A DNA stretch of 64,000 nucleotides, from positions 1,240,001 to 1,304,000 of the forward strand of contig NZ_CP025118.1 in the NCBI RefSeq assembly GCF_002831665.1, written 5' to 3'. How positions within the stretch are numbered: the stretch's first letter is position 1; each line of letters begins with the position of its first letter. A program made the position numbers and the translations under genes. The DNA is from Lacinutrix sp. Bg11-31 (GTDB taxonomy: Bacteria; Bacteroidota; Bacteroidia; Flavobacteriales; Flavobacteriaceae). This document shows positions 24,655 through 33,903 of the stretch, piece by piece. Below the pieces are notes generated by a model. That model was not told where the DNA came from, did not search any database, and saw nothing but the letters and a program-made list of their open reading frames with translations.

Positions 24655-26562
24655 TTACTGGTATTTAAAAGCAATCATGGTTAAAGGTGGAATATTAATG
24701 ACTATAGAATTATTTCTATTCTGCCATTTTTTCGCTTCAGAAGTAAGCATTTTATTTTTAAAATCTCCAGAACCAAAATACTCTTTTTCATTACTATTAA
24801 AGACCTCTTTTAAATTTCCTTTTTTAGGAAGACCAATACGATAATTCTCTCGAGGAACAGGAGTCATATTACAAACTATAATTAGATTATTTTTTGGTTT
24901 ATTTCCTTTTCTAATATATACTAAAACCGAATTTTCTGCATCGTTATAATCTATCCACTCAAAACCTTCTTGAGTAAACTGGTTTTCATGTAAAGCTGGC
25001 TCCGTTTTATATAAGGTGTTTAATTCTTTTATAAGCGTTTGCACTCCTTTATGAGGTTTGTATTGTAGCAAATGCCAATCTAAACTTGTTTGAAAATCCC
25101 ATTCTTCACTTTGCCCAAATTCGGCACCTTGAAACAGTAGCTTTGTTCCAGGATGTGTAAACATATAACTATAGAGCAAACGTAAATTTGCGAATTTTTG
25201 CCACTCGTCTCCTGGCATTCTATTTAAAATAGATTTTTTACCATAAACCACTTCATCATGGCTTAGAGGTAACATAAAGTTTTCGGAAAATGCATACGTC
25301 ATACTAAACGTTAGATCGTTTTGGTGATGTTTTCTATACGCAGGATCTTTAGCGAAATAGTCTAATGTGTCATGCATCCAACCCATCATCCATTTCATTC
25401 CAAATCCTAATCCTCCTAAAAATACAGGTTTAGAAACACCTGGAAAAGATGTAGATTCTTCTGCAATGGCTTGCACATCTGGAAACGTACCGTAGACAGC
25501 TTCGTTTAACTCTTTCATAAACGCAATAGCGTCTAGATTTTCTCTTCCTCCATGTTCATTTGGCTCCCACTCTCCTTCTTCTCTAGAATAATCTAAAAAG
25601 AGCATAGAGGCAACTGCATCTACACGCAATCCATCTGCATGATATTGGTCTAACCAAAACAGCGCATTACTTATTAGAAATGATTTTACTTCGTTACGTC
25701 CATAATTAAAAATTAAACTTTTCCAATCTTGATGGTAGCCTTTTCTTTTATCTGGATGCTCGTATAAACAAGACCCATCAAAGAAACCTAAACCATGTGC
25801 ATCTTCTGGAAAATGAGATGGTACCCAATCTAACAAAATACCAATATCGTTTTGGTGTAATTTATCGACTAAAAGTTTAAATTCTTCCGGATACCCAAAA
25901 CGTGAAGTTGGTGCAAAATAGCCTGTTACTTGATATCCCCAACTTGGATCGTATGGAAACTCCATAATAGGCATTAGCTCTACATGTGTAAAGTTCATTT
26001 CTTTAACATAGTCTACTAATTGGTCTGCCAATTCAACATAGGAAAGAAATCGATTCTCTTCAATTTGCTTTTTCCAAGACCCTAAATGCACTTCGTAAAC
26101 AGAAAAAGGTGCGTTTAATGCATTTTTCTTTTTACGCGATTTCATCCACTTTGTATCATTCCAACTGTATTCATCTTCCCAAACTATAGAAGCTGTTTTT
26201 GGGTTATGTTCAAAACGCCTACCGTAAGGATCTGTTTTTTCGGTTTTTATACCATTATTATTACTTTCAATTTTATACTTATAGGTTGTTCCTTTCCCAA
26301 TGCTTGGAATAAAACCTTCCCAAATTCCGCTTTCATCCCAACGTACATTTAGTTTGTGTTCTCCTTCTGTCCAGTAATTAAAATCGCCAATAACAGAAAC
26401 CTGTTTAGCACTTGGTGCCCAAACTGCAAAATAGGTTCCATCTACACCATTTACTGTAGTAATGTGTGATCCAAATTTTTCGTAAAGTTTGTAATGTTTA
26501 CCAGATTTAAATAAATTAATATCGAAATCTGTAAATAAGCTATGCGCTATTACTTGAGACAT
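24655..26562 (-). CDS. glgB: 1,4-alpha-glucan branching enzyme
   Basis: The enzyme makes alpha-1,6 branches in glycogen by GH13-type transglycosylation. The 635 residues have an N-terminal CBM48 domain (about 25-115, YFAVWAPSAKQVSVIGDFNY) and the GH13 barrel: the nucleophile Asp in DGLRVDAVASMLFLDYS, general acid Glu in AIAEESTSFPGVSKP, and LPLSHDEVVYGKKS. The C-terminal beta-domain starts near 535. It is cytosolic. The gene follows glgC by 25 bp in the order glgA-glgC-glgB-GH31. Confidence 0.96.
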   Translation of the reverse strand: MSQVIAHSLFTDFDINLFKSGKHYKLYEKFGSHITTVNGVDGTYFAVWAPSAKQVSVIGDFNYWTEGEHKLNVRWDESGIWEGFIPSIGKGTTYKYKIESNNNGIKTEKTDPYGRRFEHNPKTASIVWEDEYSWNDTKWMKSRKKKNALNAPFSVYEVHLGSWKKQIEENRFLSYVELADQLVDYVKEMNFTHVELMPIMEFPYDPSWGYQVTGYFAPTSRFGYPEEFKLLVDKLHQNDIGILLDWVPSHFPEDAHGLGFFDGSCLYEHPDKRKGYHQDWKSLIFNYGRNEVKSFLISNALFWLDQYHADGLRVDAVASMLFLDYSREEGEWEPNEHGGRENLDAIAFMKELNEAVYGTFPDVQAIAEESTSFPGVSKPVFLGGLGFGMKWMMGWMHDTLDYFAKDPAYRKHHQNDLTFSMTYAFSENFMLPLSHDEVVYGKKSILNRMPGDEWQKFANLRLLYSYMFTHPGTKLLFQGAEFGQSEEWDFQTSLDWHLLQYKPHKGVQTLIKELNTLYKTEPALHENQFTQEGFEWIDYNDAENSVLVYIRKGNKPKNNLIIVCNMTPVPRENYRIGLPKKGNLKEVFNSNEKEYFGSGDFKNKMLTSEAKKWQNRNNSIVINIPPLTMIAFKYQ

Positions 26563-26587
26563 ATATTGTTTTTTGGGTAAGTATAAA

Positions 26588-27853
26588 TTATTTTATAATA
26601 GTTCCTTTTGGTATTGTTGCACCTTTTTTAATAACTACAATTCCATCTTTTATCAGATACGTTTCTGTTTCCGTATCTTTTAAATGCATACCGCCTTCTA
26701 TTTTAACATCATCACCTATTCTACAATTTTTATCAACAATACAGTTGTTAATGTAGCACCTATCACCAATACCTAAAAGGTTTTCAATTTTATTATCATC
26801 AATTGTTTTTAAAGATTCATAAGAATCATTTCCCATCATATAGGTATTTAAAATAACAGATTCTTTACCAATTCTAGAACGAATACCGATAACACTTCTT
26901 TCAATTTTAGCTGCGTGAATAATACAACCGTCTGAAATTACAGTTTTGTTTAATAAAGTTCCAGAAATTTTAGATGTTGGTAATATTCTTGCTCTTGTAT
27001 ATACTCTATCGTCTGCATATAGGTTAAACTTAGGTATATCGTCTGTTAAGCCTAAATTAGCATCAAAGAAAGATTCTATAGTACCAATATCTGTCCAATA
27101 GCCTTCATATTGATAACTAACTGTTTTATGATCATGAATGGATTGTGGTATAATTTCTTTACCAAAATCATTGGTATCTGGGTTCTCCATTAGTTTAATC
27201 AATAGGTCTCTATTAAAAATATAAATTCCCATAGAAGCTAAATAGTTTCGACCTTCTGCTTTCATGTCTTCACTTACATCTGAGGTCCAATCTGGTAATA
27301 AATCTGCATCTGGTTTTTCAATAAACGAAGTAATTGTATTTTCATCATCTGTTTTTAAAAGTCCAAATCCAGTGGCTTCTTTTGCTGTTACAGGATAGGT
27401 TGCAATGGTAATTTCGGCATTACTTTCTTTATGCTTTTTAATCATGTCTTCCAGATCCATATTATATAATTGATCTCCAGAAAGTATTAAGGCATACTCA
27501 AAATCATGACTTAAAAAGTGGTGCATACTTTGTCTTACAGCATCTGCTGTCCCTTGAAACCAACTATCACTCTGCATAGTTTGTTCTGCTGCCAAAACAT
27601 CTACAAAAGCTTCACTAAAAAAACTAAAATGATAGGTGTTTTTTATATGTTTATTTAAAGACGCAGAGTTAAACTGCGTTAACACATATATTCTTTTTAG
27701 ACTAGAATTTATACAATTAGAAATAGGAATATCTACCAATCTATATTTACCTGCAATTGGAACTGCAGGTTTAGATCTTGCTTGTGTTAATGGATATAAT
27801 CTTGAGCCTTGTCCTCCTCCTAAAATAATAGATAACACCTTATCATTAATCAT
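26588..27853 (-). CDS. glgC: Glucose-1-phosphate adenylyltransferase
   Basis: The enzyme makes ADP-glucose from glucose-1-phosphate and ATP, the rate-controlling step of glycogen synthesis. The 421 residues start with the nucleotide loop LGGGQGSRLYPLTQARSKPA and continue with VDIPISNCINSSLKRIYVLT, ILSGDQLYNMD (catalytic Asp) and GYWTDIGTIESFF. The C-terminal part forms a left-handed beta-helix with hexapeptide repeats (from about residue 300). It is transcribed just after glgA, 6 bp from its stop codon. The usual arginine residues for allosteric control are present in part, but allostery was not analysed. Confidence 0.97.
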   Translation of the reverse strand: MINDKVLSIILGGGQGSRLYPLTQARSKPAVPIAGKYRLVDIPISNCINSSLKRIYVLTQFNSASLNKHIKNTYHFSFFSEAFVDVLAAEQTMQSDSWFQGTADAVRQSMHHFLSHDFEYALILSGDQLYNMDLEDMIKKHKESNAEITIATYPVTAKEATGFGLLKTDDENTITSFIEKPDADLLPDWTSDVSEDMKAEGRNYLASMGIYIFNRDLLIKLMENPDTNDFGKEIIPQSIHDHKTVSYQYEGYWTDIGTIESFFDANLGLTDDIPKFNLYADDRVYTRARILPTSKISGTLLNKTVISDGCIIHAAKIERSVIGIRSRIGKESVILNTYMMGNDSYESLKTIDDNKIENLLGIGDRCYINNCIVDKNCRIGDDVKIEGGMHLKDTETETYLIKDGIVVIKKGATIPKGTIIK

Positions 27854-27859
27854 AATTTT

Positions 27860-29269
27860 TTAGTTTATTGATTTATACAATTTAATATATTCTAAAGCTG
27901 ATGCATCCCAAGAATGATCTATCTTCATAATATATTTTCTTATTTTTTTAAATTTATCTTGGTCGCTATACAATGTAACAGCTCTTTTTATAGCATGTTC
28001 TATTTCTACAACAGTTACTTCATTATGGCAAATACCAAATCCGTTTTTAGTGTCTATATCTATTACTGTATCTTTTAATCCTCCTATGCTTCTTACTATT
28101 GGTATAGTGCCATATCTTAAAGAATACATTTGGTTTAGTCCACAAGGTTCTACACGAGATGGCATTAGCAAAAAGTCTGCTCCTGAATATATAATATGAG
28201 ATAGCTTTTCATCGTAACCAATAAAAGCATCATAGTTTCCTTTATATGCTTCTTTTAATTCTTTCAATTCATTTTCAACATCTTTACTACCAGAACCTAA
28301 AAGAAGGATTGAACATTCTTTTTCTTTTAAAATAGTACTAAATACTTCAGGAAGTAAATCTGATCCTTTTTCTCCTACTAGTCTTCCAATAAATGCAAAT
28401 AATGGTTTGGTTTTATCTAAATTAAAAGTTTCACACAACCAGTTTTTATTTTTCTTCTTTCCTATTTGCAGATTCTTTTTAGAGAAATTCTCTACAACAT
28501 AATGATCCGTCTCTGGGTTCCAAACATCTACATCAATACCATTTAAGATACCTACACATTTAGCGCTTTCATGCTTTAATAAATCTTGTAATCCATTAGC
28601 TTCAAGCTTTAACTCTTCCATATAACTAGGCGAAACAGTTGTAACTCTCCAAGCACATTTTATTGCAGCTGCTAATGGGTTTATAGAACCTCCCCAATCT
28701 AACAATCCAGTATTTTCAATATCAAACTCAGGAATTAAATGCAACTTATCGTAAGTAAACCAACCTTGATATTGTGCATTATGAATGGTTGTTATTACTG
28801 GAATTTTATTTAAGTTTTTATACTTAAAACTTTCTTGTAACATAAAAGGAATAAGTCCTGTGTGATGGTCATGGCAATGAAAAATATTTGGTTTACCTTT
28901 TAAAGTAAGCATCCAATCTAGAGTTGCAATTTGAAAAGCTAAAAAACGATCTGTATCATCAAAAGAATACACATAATTTTTAAACAGTAAAGACTTAATA
29001 TCTATAAAAAAAACATCAAATTCTAAAGTGTTTTTTTTAAGCTTTAATACATTAAATTCATGCGTTTCTTTTCCTAGTTTAACCTGTGCTTTATAAATAG
29101 ATTTAAAGGTATGCTCTTTGGTAAATTTATTATCATAAAATGGCATAACTACGCTACTCTCCATGCCTAGAGCGTTTTGGTATTTTGGCAATGCGCCAAC
29201 AACGTCTGCTAACCCACCAACTTTTGCTACTGGATAACATTCTGCACTAATATGGATTATTTTCATCAA
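27860..29269 (-). CDS. glgA: Glycogen synthase (ADP-glucose)
   Basis: This GT5 glycosyltransferase adds glucose from ADP-glucose to the non-reducing ends of glycogen in the cytosol. The N-terminal MKIIHISAECYPVAKVGG with the K-x-G-G-L loop at about residues 16-20 binds ADP-glucose, and VGEKGSDLL and the E-x-x-x-x-G loop PSRVEPCGLNQMYSLRYGT are in the C-terminal Rossmann domain. The length of 469 residues is typical. Both ATG codons at 29269 and 29266 are possible starts. It leads the glycogen cluster on the minus strand. Confidence 0.95.
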   Translation of the reverse strand: MMKIIHISAECYPVAKVGGLADVVGALPKYQNALGMESSVVMPFYDNKFTKEHTFKSIYKAQVKLGKETHEFNVLKLKKNTLEFDVFFIDIKSLLFKNYVYSFDDTDRFLAFQIATLDWMLTLKGKPNIFHCHDHHTGLIPFMLQESFKYKNLNKIPVITTIHNAQYQGWFTYDKLHLIPEFDIENTGLLDWGGSINPLAAAIKCAWRVTTVSPSYMEELKLEANGLQDLLKHESAKCVGILNGIDVDVWNPETDHYVVENFSKKNLQIGKKKNKNWLCETFNLDKTKPLFAFIGRLVGEKGSDLLPEVFSTILKEKECSILLLGSGSKDVENELKELKEAYKGNYDAFIGYDEKLSHIIYSGADFLLMPSRVEPCGLNQMYSLRYGTIPIVRSIGGLKDTVIDIDTKNGFGICHNEVTVVEIEHAIKRAVTLYSDQDKFKKIRKYIMKIDHSWDASALEYIKLYKSIN

Positions 29270-29423
29270 GTATTATTCGAAATTCACCTGTAAGCTAATA
29301 AATATTTTTTTACCGATTATAATTATTAACAATTAGTTCTAGTTTAAACTTTACTAAATCGTTTTCGTAATGAATAATTAATTGTTTCGACATAGATAAG
29401 AGAAAAAACAATACATTTATACT

Positions 29424-29909
29424 ATGAGAAAATTGATATTATTAAGTTTTATTAGTGTTTTATTTAGTTGCAATAGTTCTGCACAAAAAAATGATACTGA
29501 AAAAGGAACAAAATATCCAGTAACAAAAACAGATTCTACATGGAAAAAAGAACTTTCTAAAAAAGAATACTACGTTTTAAGAGAAGCTGGAACAGAACGC
29601 CCTTTTTCTAGTAAGTTAAATAAAGAGTATAGTACTGGAATCTATGTTTGTTCAGCCTGTGAAATACCTTTATTTAAAAGCGAAAATAAGTTCGACTCTG
29701 GAACTGGATGGCCAAGTTTTGATAGAGAAATAAAAGGCAATGTTGCTTTTGGAAGTGATAGCAAGTTAGGTTATTCTAGAAACGAAGAGCATTGTGCTAA
29801 TTGTGGTGGGCATTTAGGCCATGTATTTAATGATGGTCCGAAGACGACAGGTAAAAGACATTGTATTAATGGTGTTGCATTAAAATTTATACCAAGTAAA
29901 GATGAGTAA
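29424..29909 (+). CDS. msrB: Peptide-methionine (R)-S-oxide reductase, exported form
   Basis: MsrB reduces methionine-R-sulfoxide in oxidised proteins. This 161-residue copy begins MRKLILLSFISVLFSCNSSA, a lipoprotein signal with Cys at residue 16, so it should work outside the cytosol. The MsrB core has the zinc CxxC pairs (CSACEIPLF and CANCGGHLGHVF), FDSGTGWPSFD, and the catalytic Cys in KRHCINGVALKF. It overlaps the next gene, a second msrB, by 8 bp and is divergent from glgA. Confidence 0.93.
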   Translation: MRKLILLSFISVLFSCNSSAQKNDTEKGTKYPVTKTDSTWKKELSKKEYYVLREAGTERPFSSKLNKEYSTGIYVCSACEIPLFKSENKFDSGTGWPSFDREIKGNVAFGSDSKLGYSRNEEHCANCGGHLGHVFNDGPKTTGKRHCINGVALKFIPSKDE

Positions 29910-30303
29910 TTTCAAAATTAATAAGTCTGATAAAGAATGGCAAGACCAACTTACAGACGAAGAATACCATATTTTAAGAGACAAAGGAACAGAAAGACCG
30001 CATACTGGAAAATTTAATCTTCATTTTGAAGAAGGTACTTATAAGTGTTCGGGTTGCAACCAACAATTATTTGAAAGCTCAAGTAAGTTTGATGCGCATT
30101 GTGGTTGGCCAAGTTTCGACGAATCTATTAAAGGAACTGTAAAATATGTTTTAGATAAAGCACATGGCATGACAAGAACAGAAATTGTGTGTTCTAATTG
30201 TGGAGGGCATTTAGGCCATGTTTTTAACGATGGACCAACAGAAACTGGAACGCGTTATTGCGTAAACTCTATAAGTGTGAAATTTGATAAGCCAGACAAA
30301 TAG
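29902..30303 (+). CDS. msrB: Peptide-methionine (R)-S-oxide reductase, cytosolic form
   Basis: This 133-residue MsrB has no signal peptide and should protect cytosolic proteins. It has the same zinc pairs (CSGCNQQLF and CSNCGGHLGHVF), FDAHCGWPSFDES with an extra Cys in place of the G-T of the first copy, and the catalytic Cys in TRYCVNSISVKF. It overlaps the upstream msrB by 8 bp and the following gene by 20 bp, so the three genes are probably one unit. The two msrB proteins are clearly paralogs, and the difference is in targeting. Confidence 0.95.
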   Translation: MSNFKINKSDKEWQDQLTDEEYHILRDKGTERPHTGKFNLHFEEGTYKCSGCNQQLFESSSKFDAHCGWPSFDESIKGTVKYVLDKAHGMTRTEIVCSNCGGHLGHVFNDGPTETGTRYCVNSISVKFDKPDK

Positions 30304-30847
30304 TTACTTAACAAGTGTTATTAAGCAGCTTGAGTATTACAAAAATCTTGGCGACAATACTTTTAAACAGTTAACTTTCGAAGAGTTGCAATGGCAAAGC
30401 CATGAAGATGCTAATAGTATATCTATTATTGTTAAGCACGTTATTGGTAATATGCTTTCGCGTTGGACAAATTTTTTAACCGAAGATGGAGAAAAAGAAT
30501 GGAGACATCGCGATCAAGAATTTGAAGATACTTTTACTACAAACGAAGATTTAATTGCTGCTTGGGAAACCGGTTGGAAATGTTTATTTGATGCCATTAG
30601 ACCATTAACCGAAGACGATTTGGAAAGCATTATTTATATAAGAAACCAAGGTCATACTGTTACTGAAGCTATAAATAGACAACTTGCGCATTACTCCTAT
30701 CATATTGGGCAAATAGTCTTTTTAGGAAAACTACTAAAAGGAAACACTTGGGAAGCTTTATCTATACCAAAAGGAAATTCTACGACTTACAACGAAGAAA
30801 AATTTTCTAAAGAAAAAGGACGAAAACATTTTACAGATGACCTTTAA
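30284..30847 (+). CDS. DUF1572 family protein (DinB-like fold)
   Basis: This is a 187-residue soluble protein of a helical-bundle type related to DinB/YfiT proteins. It shows EELQWQSHEDANSISIIVKH, NMLSRWTNFLTEDGEKEWRHRD with a conserved R-D-x-E-F follow-up, and AINRQLAHYSYHIGQIVFLG. The His residues in the last motif and in the first helix are the likely metal ligands. The reaction, if any, is unknown. The start is a TTG at 30284 in front of ISQTNSYLTSVIKQLEYYK. It lies inside the msrB end and matches homolog N-termini. No ATG gives a better start. Confidence 0.85.
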   Translation: MISQTNSYLTSVIKQLEYYKNLGDNTFKQLTFEELQWQSHEDANSISIIVKHVIGNMLSRWTNFLTEDGEKEWRHRDQEFEDTFTTNEDLIAAWETGWKCLFDAIRPLTEDDLESIIYIRNQGHTVTEAINRQLAHYSYHIGQIVFLGKLLKGNTWEALSIPKGNSTTYNEEKFSKEKGRKHFTDDL

Positions 30848-30873
30848 AAATTAAATTTCAAAATAAGATGTCT

Positions 30874-30948
30874 TTGTTGGTGTTTTTTTACCAACAAATA
30901 GCTCGCAACAAAACTATTGAATTAAAATGTTGGTAAAAAACACCAACA
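30874..30948. repeat. Inverted repeat with GTTGGTG...CACCAAC arms
   Basis: Arms of 21-23 nt, TGTTGGTGTTTTTTTACCAA (starting near 30875) and TGTTGGTAAAAAACACCAAC (30928-30948), are near-perfect inverted copies. Each arm is itself a palindrome around a T or A run, so nested structures are possible. It lies between the DUF1572 gene and another repeat at 30989. Confidence 0.7.
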
Positions 30949-30988
30949 TTGCTAAAGCTATCTTTTTATATAAAACCGACCTTTATCT

Positions 30989-31067
30989 GCGTGAGTGATA
31001 GTAACGGCATCCTTTTGCTTTTTTTTAAGCAAAAGATATAGTGAATAGCACGACCTTTAGGTCACGC
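30989..31067. repeat. Palindromic element with a CTTTTGCTT hairpin upstream of lpdA
   Basis: A core hairpin CTTTTGCTT (31012-31020) and AAGCAAAAG (31027-31035) with a T loop lies inside GCGTGA (30989-30994) and TCACGC (31062-31067). Towards the right end is a GACC-TTTA-GGTC hairpin. Its sequence (GTGATAGTAACGGCATCC before, GATATAGTGAATAGCACGAC after the core) is of a type I recall as dispersed in Flavobacteriaceae genomes. Confidence 0.65.
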
Positions 31068-31104
31068 CCAAATAAAAATGAAACTTCGATTTATTATTTC
31101 GGCT

Positions 31105-31112
31105 TAGTTTTG
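31105..31112 (+). promoter_or_regulatory. Candidate -7 element for lpdA
   Basis: TAGTTTTG exactly fits TAnnTTTG and lies 38 bp before the chosen start at 31151. The -33 match is weak. Confidence 0.45.
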
Positions 31113-31150
31113 TAAATTCGTTGCTTTATATAACGACAAAAAATTATACA

Positions 31151-32527
31151 ATGAGTAAATACGATATTATTGTTCTTGGAAGTGGTCCTGGTGGCTACGT
31201 AACTGCAATTAGAGCTTCGCAATTAGGTTTTAAAGTTGCTGTTGTAGAAAAGGAAAGTCTTGGTGGTGTATGCCTAAATTGGGGCTGTATACCAACTAAA
31301 GCACTTTTAAAATCTGCTCAAGTTTTTGAATACTTAAAGCATGCTAGCGATTACGGATTATCTGTTAAAGAATATGATAAGGATTTTGATGCTGTTGTTA
31401 ACAGAAGTAGAAACGTTGCTGAAGGCATGAGTAAAGGTGTTCAGTTTTTAATGAAAAAGAACAAAATCGATGTTATAAAAGGTTTTGGAAAATTAAAGCC
31501 TGGAAAAAAAGTTGAAGTTGATGGTAAGGACTATTCTGCCGATCATATTATTGTTGCAACTGGAGCGCGTTCTCGCGAATTACCAAGTTTACCACAAGAT
31601 GGTAAAAAAGTAATTGGTTATAGAGAAGCGATGACATTAAAAAAGCAGCCTAAGAAAATGATTGTTGTTGGGTCTGGTGCTATTGGTGTTGAGTTTGCTT
31701 ATTTCTATAATGCAATGGGAACAGATGTTACTATTGTAGAATATTTACCTAATGTTGTACCTGTTGAAGACATTGATGTATCTAAGCAATTAGAAAAGTC
31801 TTTTAAGAAAAGTGGTATAAAAATTATGACTTCTGCCGAAGTTACTAAGGTTGACACTTCGGGTTCTGGTGTTAAAGCTACTGTAAAAACAAGTAAAGGC
31901 GAAGAGGTTTTAGAAGCAGATTTAGTTTTATCTGCTGTTGGTATTAAAACAAATATTGAAGGGATTGGACTTGAAGATGTTGGTATTGCTGTTGATAGAG
32001 ATAAGATTTTAGTTAACGATTTCTACCAAACAAATATTCCTGGTTACTACGCTATTGGTGATGTAACACCTGGACAAGCTTTAGCTCACGTTGCTAGTGC
32101 TGAAGGTATTTTATGTGTTGAGAAAATTGCTGGACAACATGTTGAAGCGTTAGACTATGGAAACATTCCTGGTTGTACTTATGCTTCTCCAGAGATTGCT
32201 AGTGTTGGTTTAACAGAGAAACAAGCTAAAGATCAAGGTTTAGATATTAAAGTTGGAAAGTTTCCATTCTCGGCTTCTGGTAAAGCAAGTGCTGCTGGAA
32301 CTAAAGATGGTTTTGTAAAAGTGATTTTTGATGCTAAATATGGCGAATGGTTAGGATGCCACATGATTGGTGCTGGTGTTACAGATATGATTGCTGAAGC
32401 TGTTTTAGGACGTAAATTAGAAACTACAGGACACGAAGTGTTAAAAGCTGTACATCCACATCCAACAATGAGTGAAGCGGTTATGGAAGCTGTTGCTGCT
32501 GCTTATGGTGAGGTGATACATTTATAA
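31151..32527 (+). CDS. lpdA: Dihydrolipoyl dehydrogenase (E3)
   Basis: E3 reoxidises dihydrolipoamide with NAD in the pyruvate and 2-oxoglutarate dehydrogenase complexes and the glycine cleavage system. The FAD loop is YDIIVLGSGPGGYVTAIRA, the redox disulfide GGVCLNWGCIPTKALL, the NAD loop MIVVGSGAIGVEFAYFY, and the C-terminal catalytic His lies in VHPHPTMSEAVMEA. The length is 458 residues. I start at the ATG at 31151 (MSKYDIIV). An upstream ATG at 31121 adds LYITTKNYT, which has no family sequence and sits in the leader after the -7 element. A terminator follows. Confidence 0.95.
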   Translation: MSKYDIIVLGSGPGGYVTAIRASQLGFKVAVVEKESLGGVCLNWGCIPTKALLKSAQVFEYLKHASDYGLSVKEYDKDFDAVVNRSRNVAEGMSKGVQFLMKKNKIDVIKGFGKLKPGKKVEVDGKDYSADHIIVATGARSRELPSLPQDGKKVIGYREAMTLKKQPKKMIVVGSGAIGVEFAYFYNAMGTDVTIVEYLPNVVPVEDIDVSKQLEKSFKKSGIKIMTSAEVTKVDTSGSGVKATVKTSKGEEVLEADLVLSAVGIKTNIEGIGLEDVGIAVDRDKILVNDFYQTNIPGYYAIGDVTPGQALAHVASAEGILCVEKIAGQHVEALDYGNIPGCTYASPEIASVGLTEKQAKDQGLDIKVGKFPFSASGKASAAGTKDGFVKVIFDAKYGEWLGCHMIGAGVTDMIAEAVLGRKLETTGHEVLKAVHPHPTMSEAVMEAVAAAYGEVIHL

Positions 32528-32594
32528 ATGTAAATGGTGAGAAGTGAGATGTATTACTCTTAGTTTTTAGTAATTCTAAAAAAATATAAAGTAC

Positions 32595-32627
32595 AAAAAA
32601 TGCGATTTAATATGAATCGCATTTTTT
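32595..32627 (+). terminator. Terminator of lpdA
   Basis: AAAAAATGCGATT (32595-32607) pairs with its inverse at 32615-32627, and a T run follows. Confidence 0.85.
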
Positions 32628-32697
32628 TTTGTGATTATTTGGTATGCCAAGTAATTATTTCTCACTATTCACTTCTCCACTATTCACTAAAATTAAC

Positions 32698-33114
32698 CTA
32701 CAAAAAACTTTGTATAGCCAACTCATAACTCTGTAAACCAAAACCTAAAATTACACCTCTAGCATTTGGCGATATAAAAGATTGATGTCTAAATTCTTCT
32801 CTAGAAAATGTATTAGATATGTGCACTTCTACAACTGGAGTTTCTATGGCTTTTACGGCATCTCCTATTCCAATAGAAGTGTGTGTGTATGCTGCTGCGT
32901 TTAATATAATGCCATCGTAACTAAAACCACAAGATTGTATTTTACCTATTAGCTCTCCTTCTATATTAGATTGAAAGTACTCTAAAGCTACGTTAGGATA
33001 TTTTTCTTTTACTGTATCAAAGAATTCTGTAAATGTTAAGCTTCCGTATATATTAGGTTCTCGCTTACCTAGTAAGTTAAGGTTTGGACCGTTAATGATG
33101 ATTATTTTTTTCAT
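32698..33114 (-). CDS. aroQ: Type II 3-dehydroquinate dehydratase
   Basis: The enzyme converts 3-dehydroquinate to 3-dehydroshikimate in aromatic amino acid synthesis. The 138 residues carry the family motifs: NGPNLNLLGKREPNIYG with the catalytic Tyr, NAAAYTHTSIGIGDAVKA, and VEVHISNTFSREEFRHQSFI with the catalytic His. It is a soluble dodecamer-forming family. In other Flavobacteriaceae it lies close to xerD. Here three envelope genes lie between aroQ and xerD. Confidence 0.95.
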   Translation of the reverse strand: MKKIIIINGPNLNLLGKREPNIYGSLTFTEFFDTVKEKYPNVALEYFQSNIEGELIGKIQSCGFSYDGIILNAAAYTHTSIGIGDAVKAIETPVVEVHISNTFSREEFRHQSFISPNARGVILGFGLQSYELAIQSFL

Positions 33115-33229
33115 GTGATTTTTTTATTATTTTTTTTGTCACATGCTGTTCGCTAATAAATATTAAATTCTTATTTATAATTTTTGAACAAGCGCGTTTC
33201 ATAATGTAAAAATACAAAAGTTATGGCAT

Positions 33230-33256
33230 AAAAAAGCCGAAGCGTTAAGCTTCGGC
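33230..33256 (-). terminator. Terminator of the beta-barrel gene
   Basis: The stem GCCGAAGC/GCTTCGGC (33236-33243 with 33249-33256) has a 5-nt loop and is followed on the minus strand by a U run. Confidence 0.88.
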
Positions 33257-33281
33257 TTTTTTTAAAAATATACTTTAAGTC

Positions 33282-33875
33282 TTAGTTAAACTTGTAAACA
33301 ACACCAAAACTGATGTCATTAAAGTTTAAACCAACATTAAAATTATCTGTTGATTCAGCACCATCAAAATCTGCTTTAGAAGTAGAGTAACCTAATACAC
33401 CTACTGTTGCTTCGATAGCAAAGTTTTTAGATACAAAATAGTTAATACCTGGAGCAAAAGCAACCTCAAAACCATCGTAACCAACATCTGCTAATTTATC
33501 ATCACCAGATGTGTAATCTACACCTAATTCAGTAAATAAAGAAAATTGACTAGCTGGAGCAAAGTAATATCTACCAAATACACCAACAGCAAATTCATTT
33601 GCGTCTACTGTATCAGTTCCATCAACATCTGCAGACCATGATGTAAAACCTGCTTGTAATCCAACAGCAATGTTATCTGATACAAAGTATCCTGATTTAG
33701 GAGCAACATTAAAAACATTAGAATCTAAATTTCCTGTTGTTTCAGTACCAAAACCTACCGCTCCAGAAATAAATACATCTCCATTTGAAAATCCACTTGT
33801 TGTTGTGTCTTCTTGTGCATTAACACTTGTAAAACCTAATACTGCAATTGCAGCTGTAAATAATAATTTTTTCAT
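33282..33875 (-). CDS. Small outer-membrane beta-barrel protein
   Basis: This is a 197-residue exported protein with signal peptide 1-20 (AAIAVLGFTSVNAQ). The mature part shows alternating amphipathic strands (DVFISGAVGFGTETTG, FAVGVFGRYYFAPASQFS, FAIEATVGVLGYSTSKADF) and a C-terminal strand FNDISFGVVYKFN ending in an aromatic residue, as in OmpA/OmpX-like barrels. No ligand or pore function can be read. The promoter carries an operator-like inverted repeat overlapping the -33 element, so it is probably regulated. Confidence 0.87.
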   Translation of the reverse strand: MKKLLFTAAIAVLGFTSVNAQEDTTTSGFSNGDVFISGAVGFGTETTGNLDSNVFNVAPKSGYFVSDNIAVGLQAGFTSWSADVDGTDTVDANEFAVGVFGRYYFAPASQFSLFTELGVDYTSGDDKLADVGYDGFEVAFAPGINYFVSKNFAIEATVGVLGYSTSKADFDGAESTDNFNVGLNFNDISFGVVYKFN

Positions 33876-33903
33876 TTTTAATTAATTTATTGATTTGAGC
33901 GAG

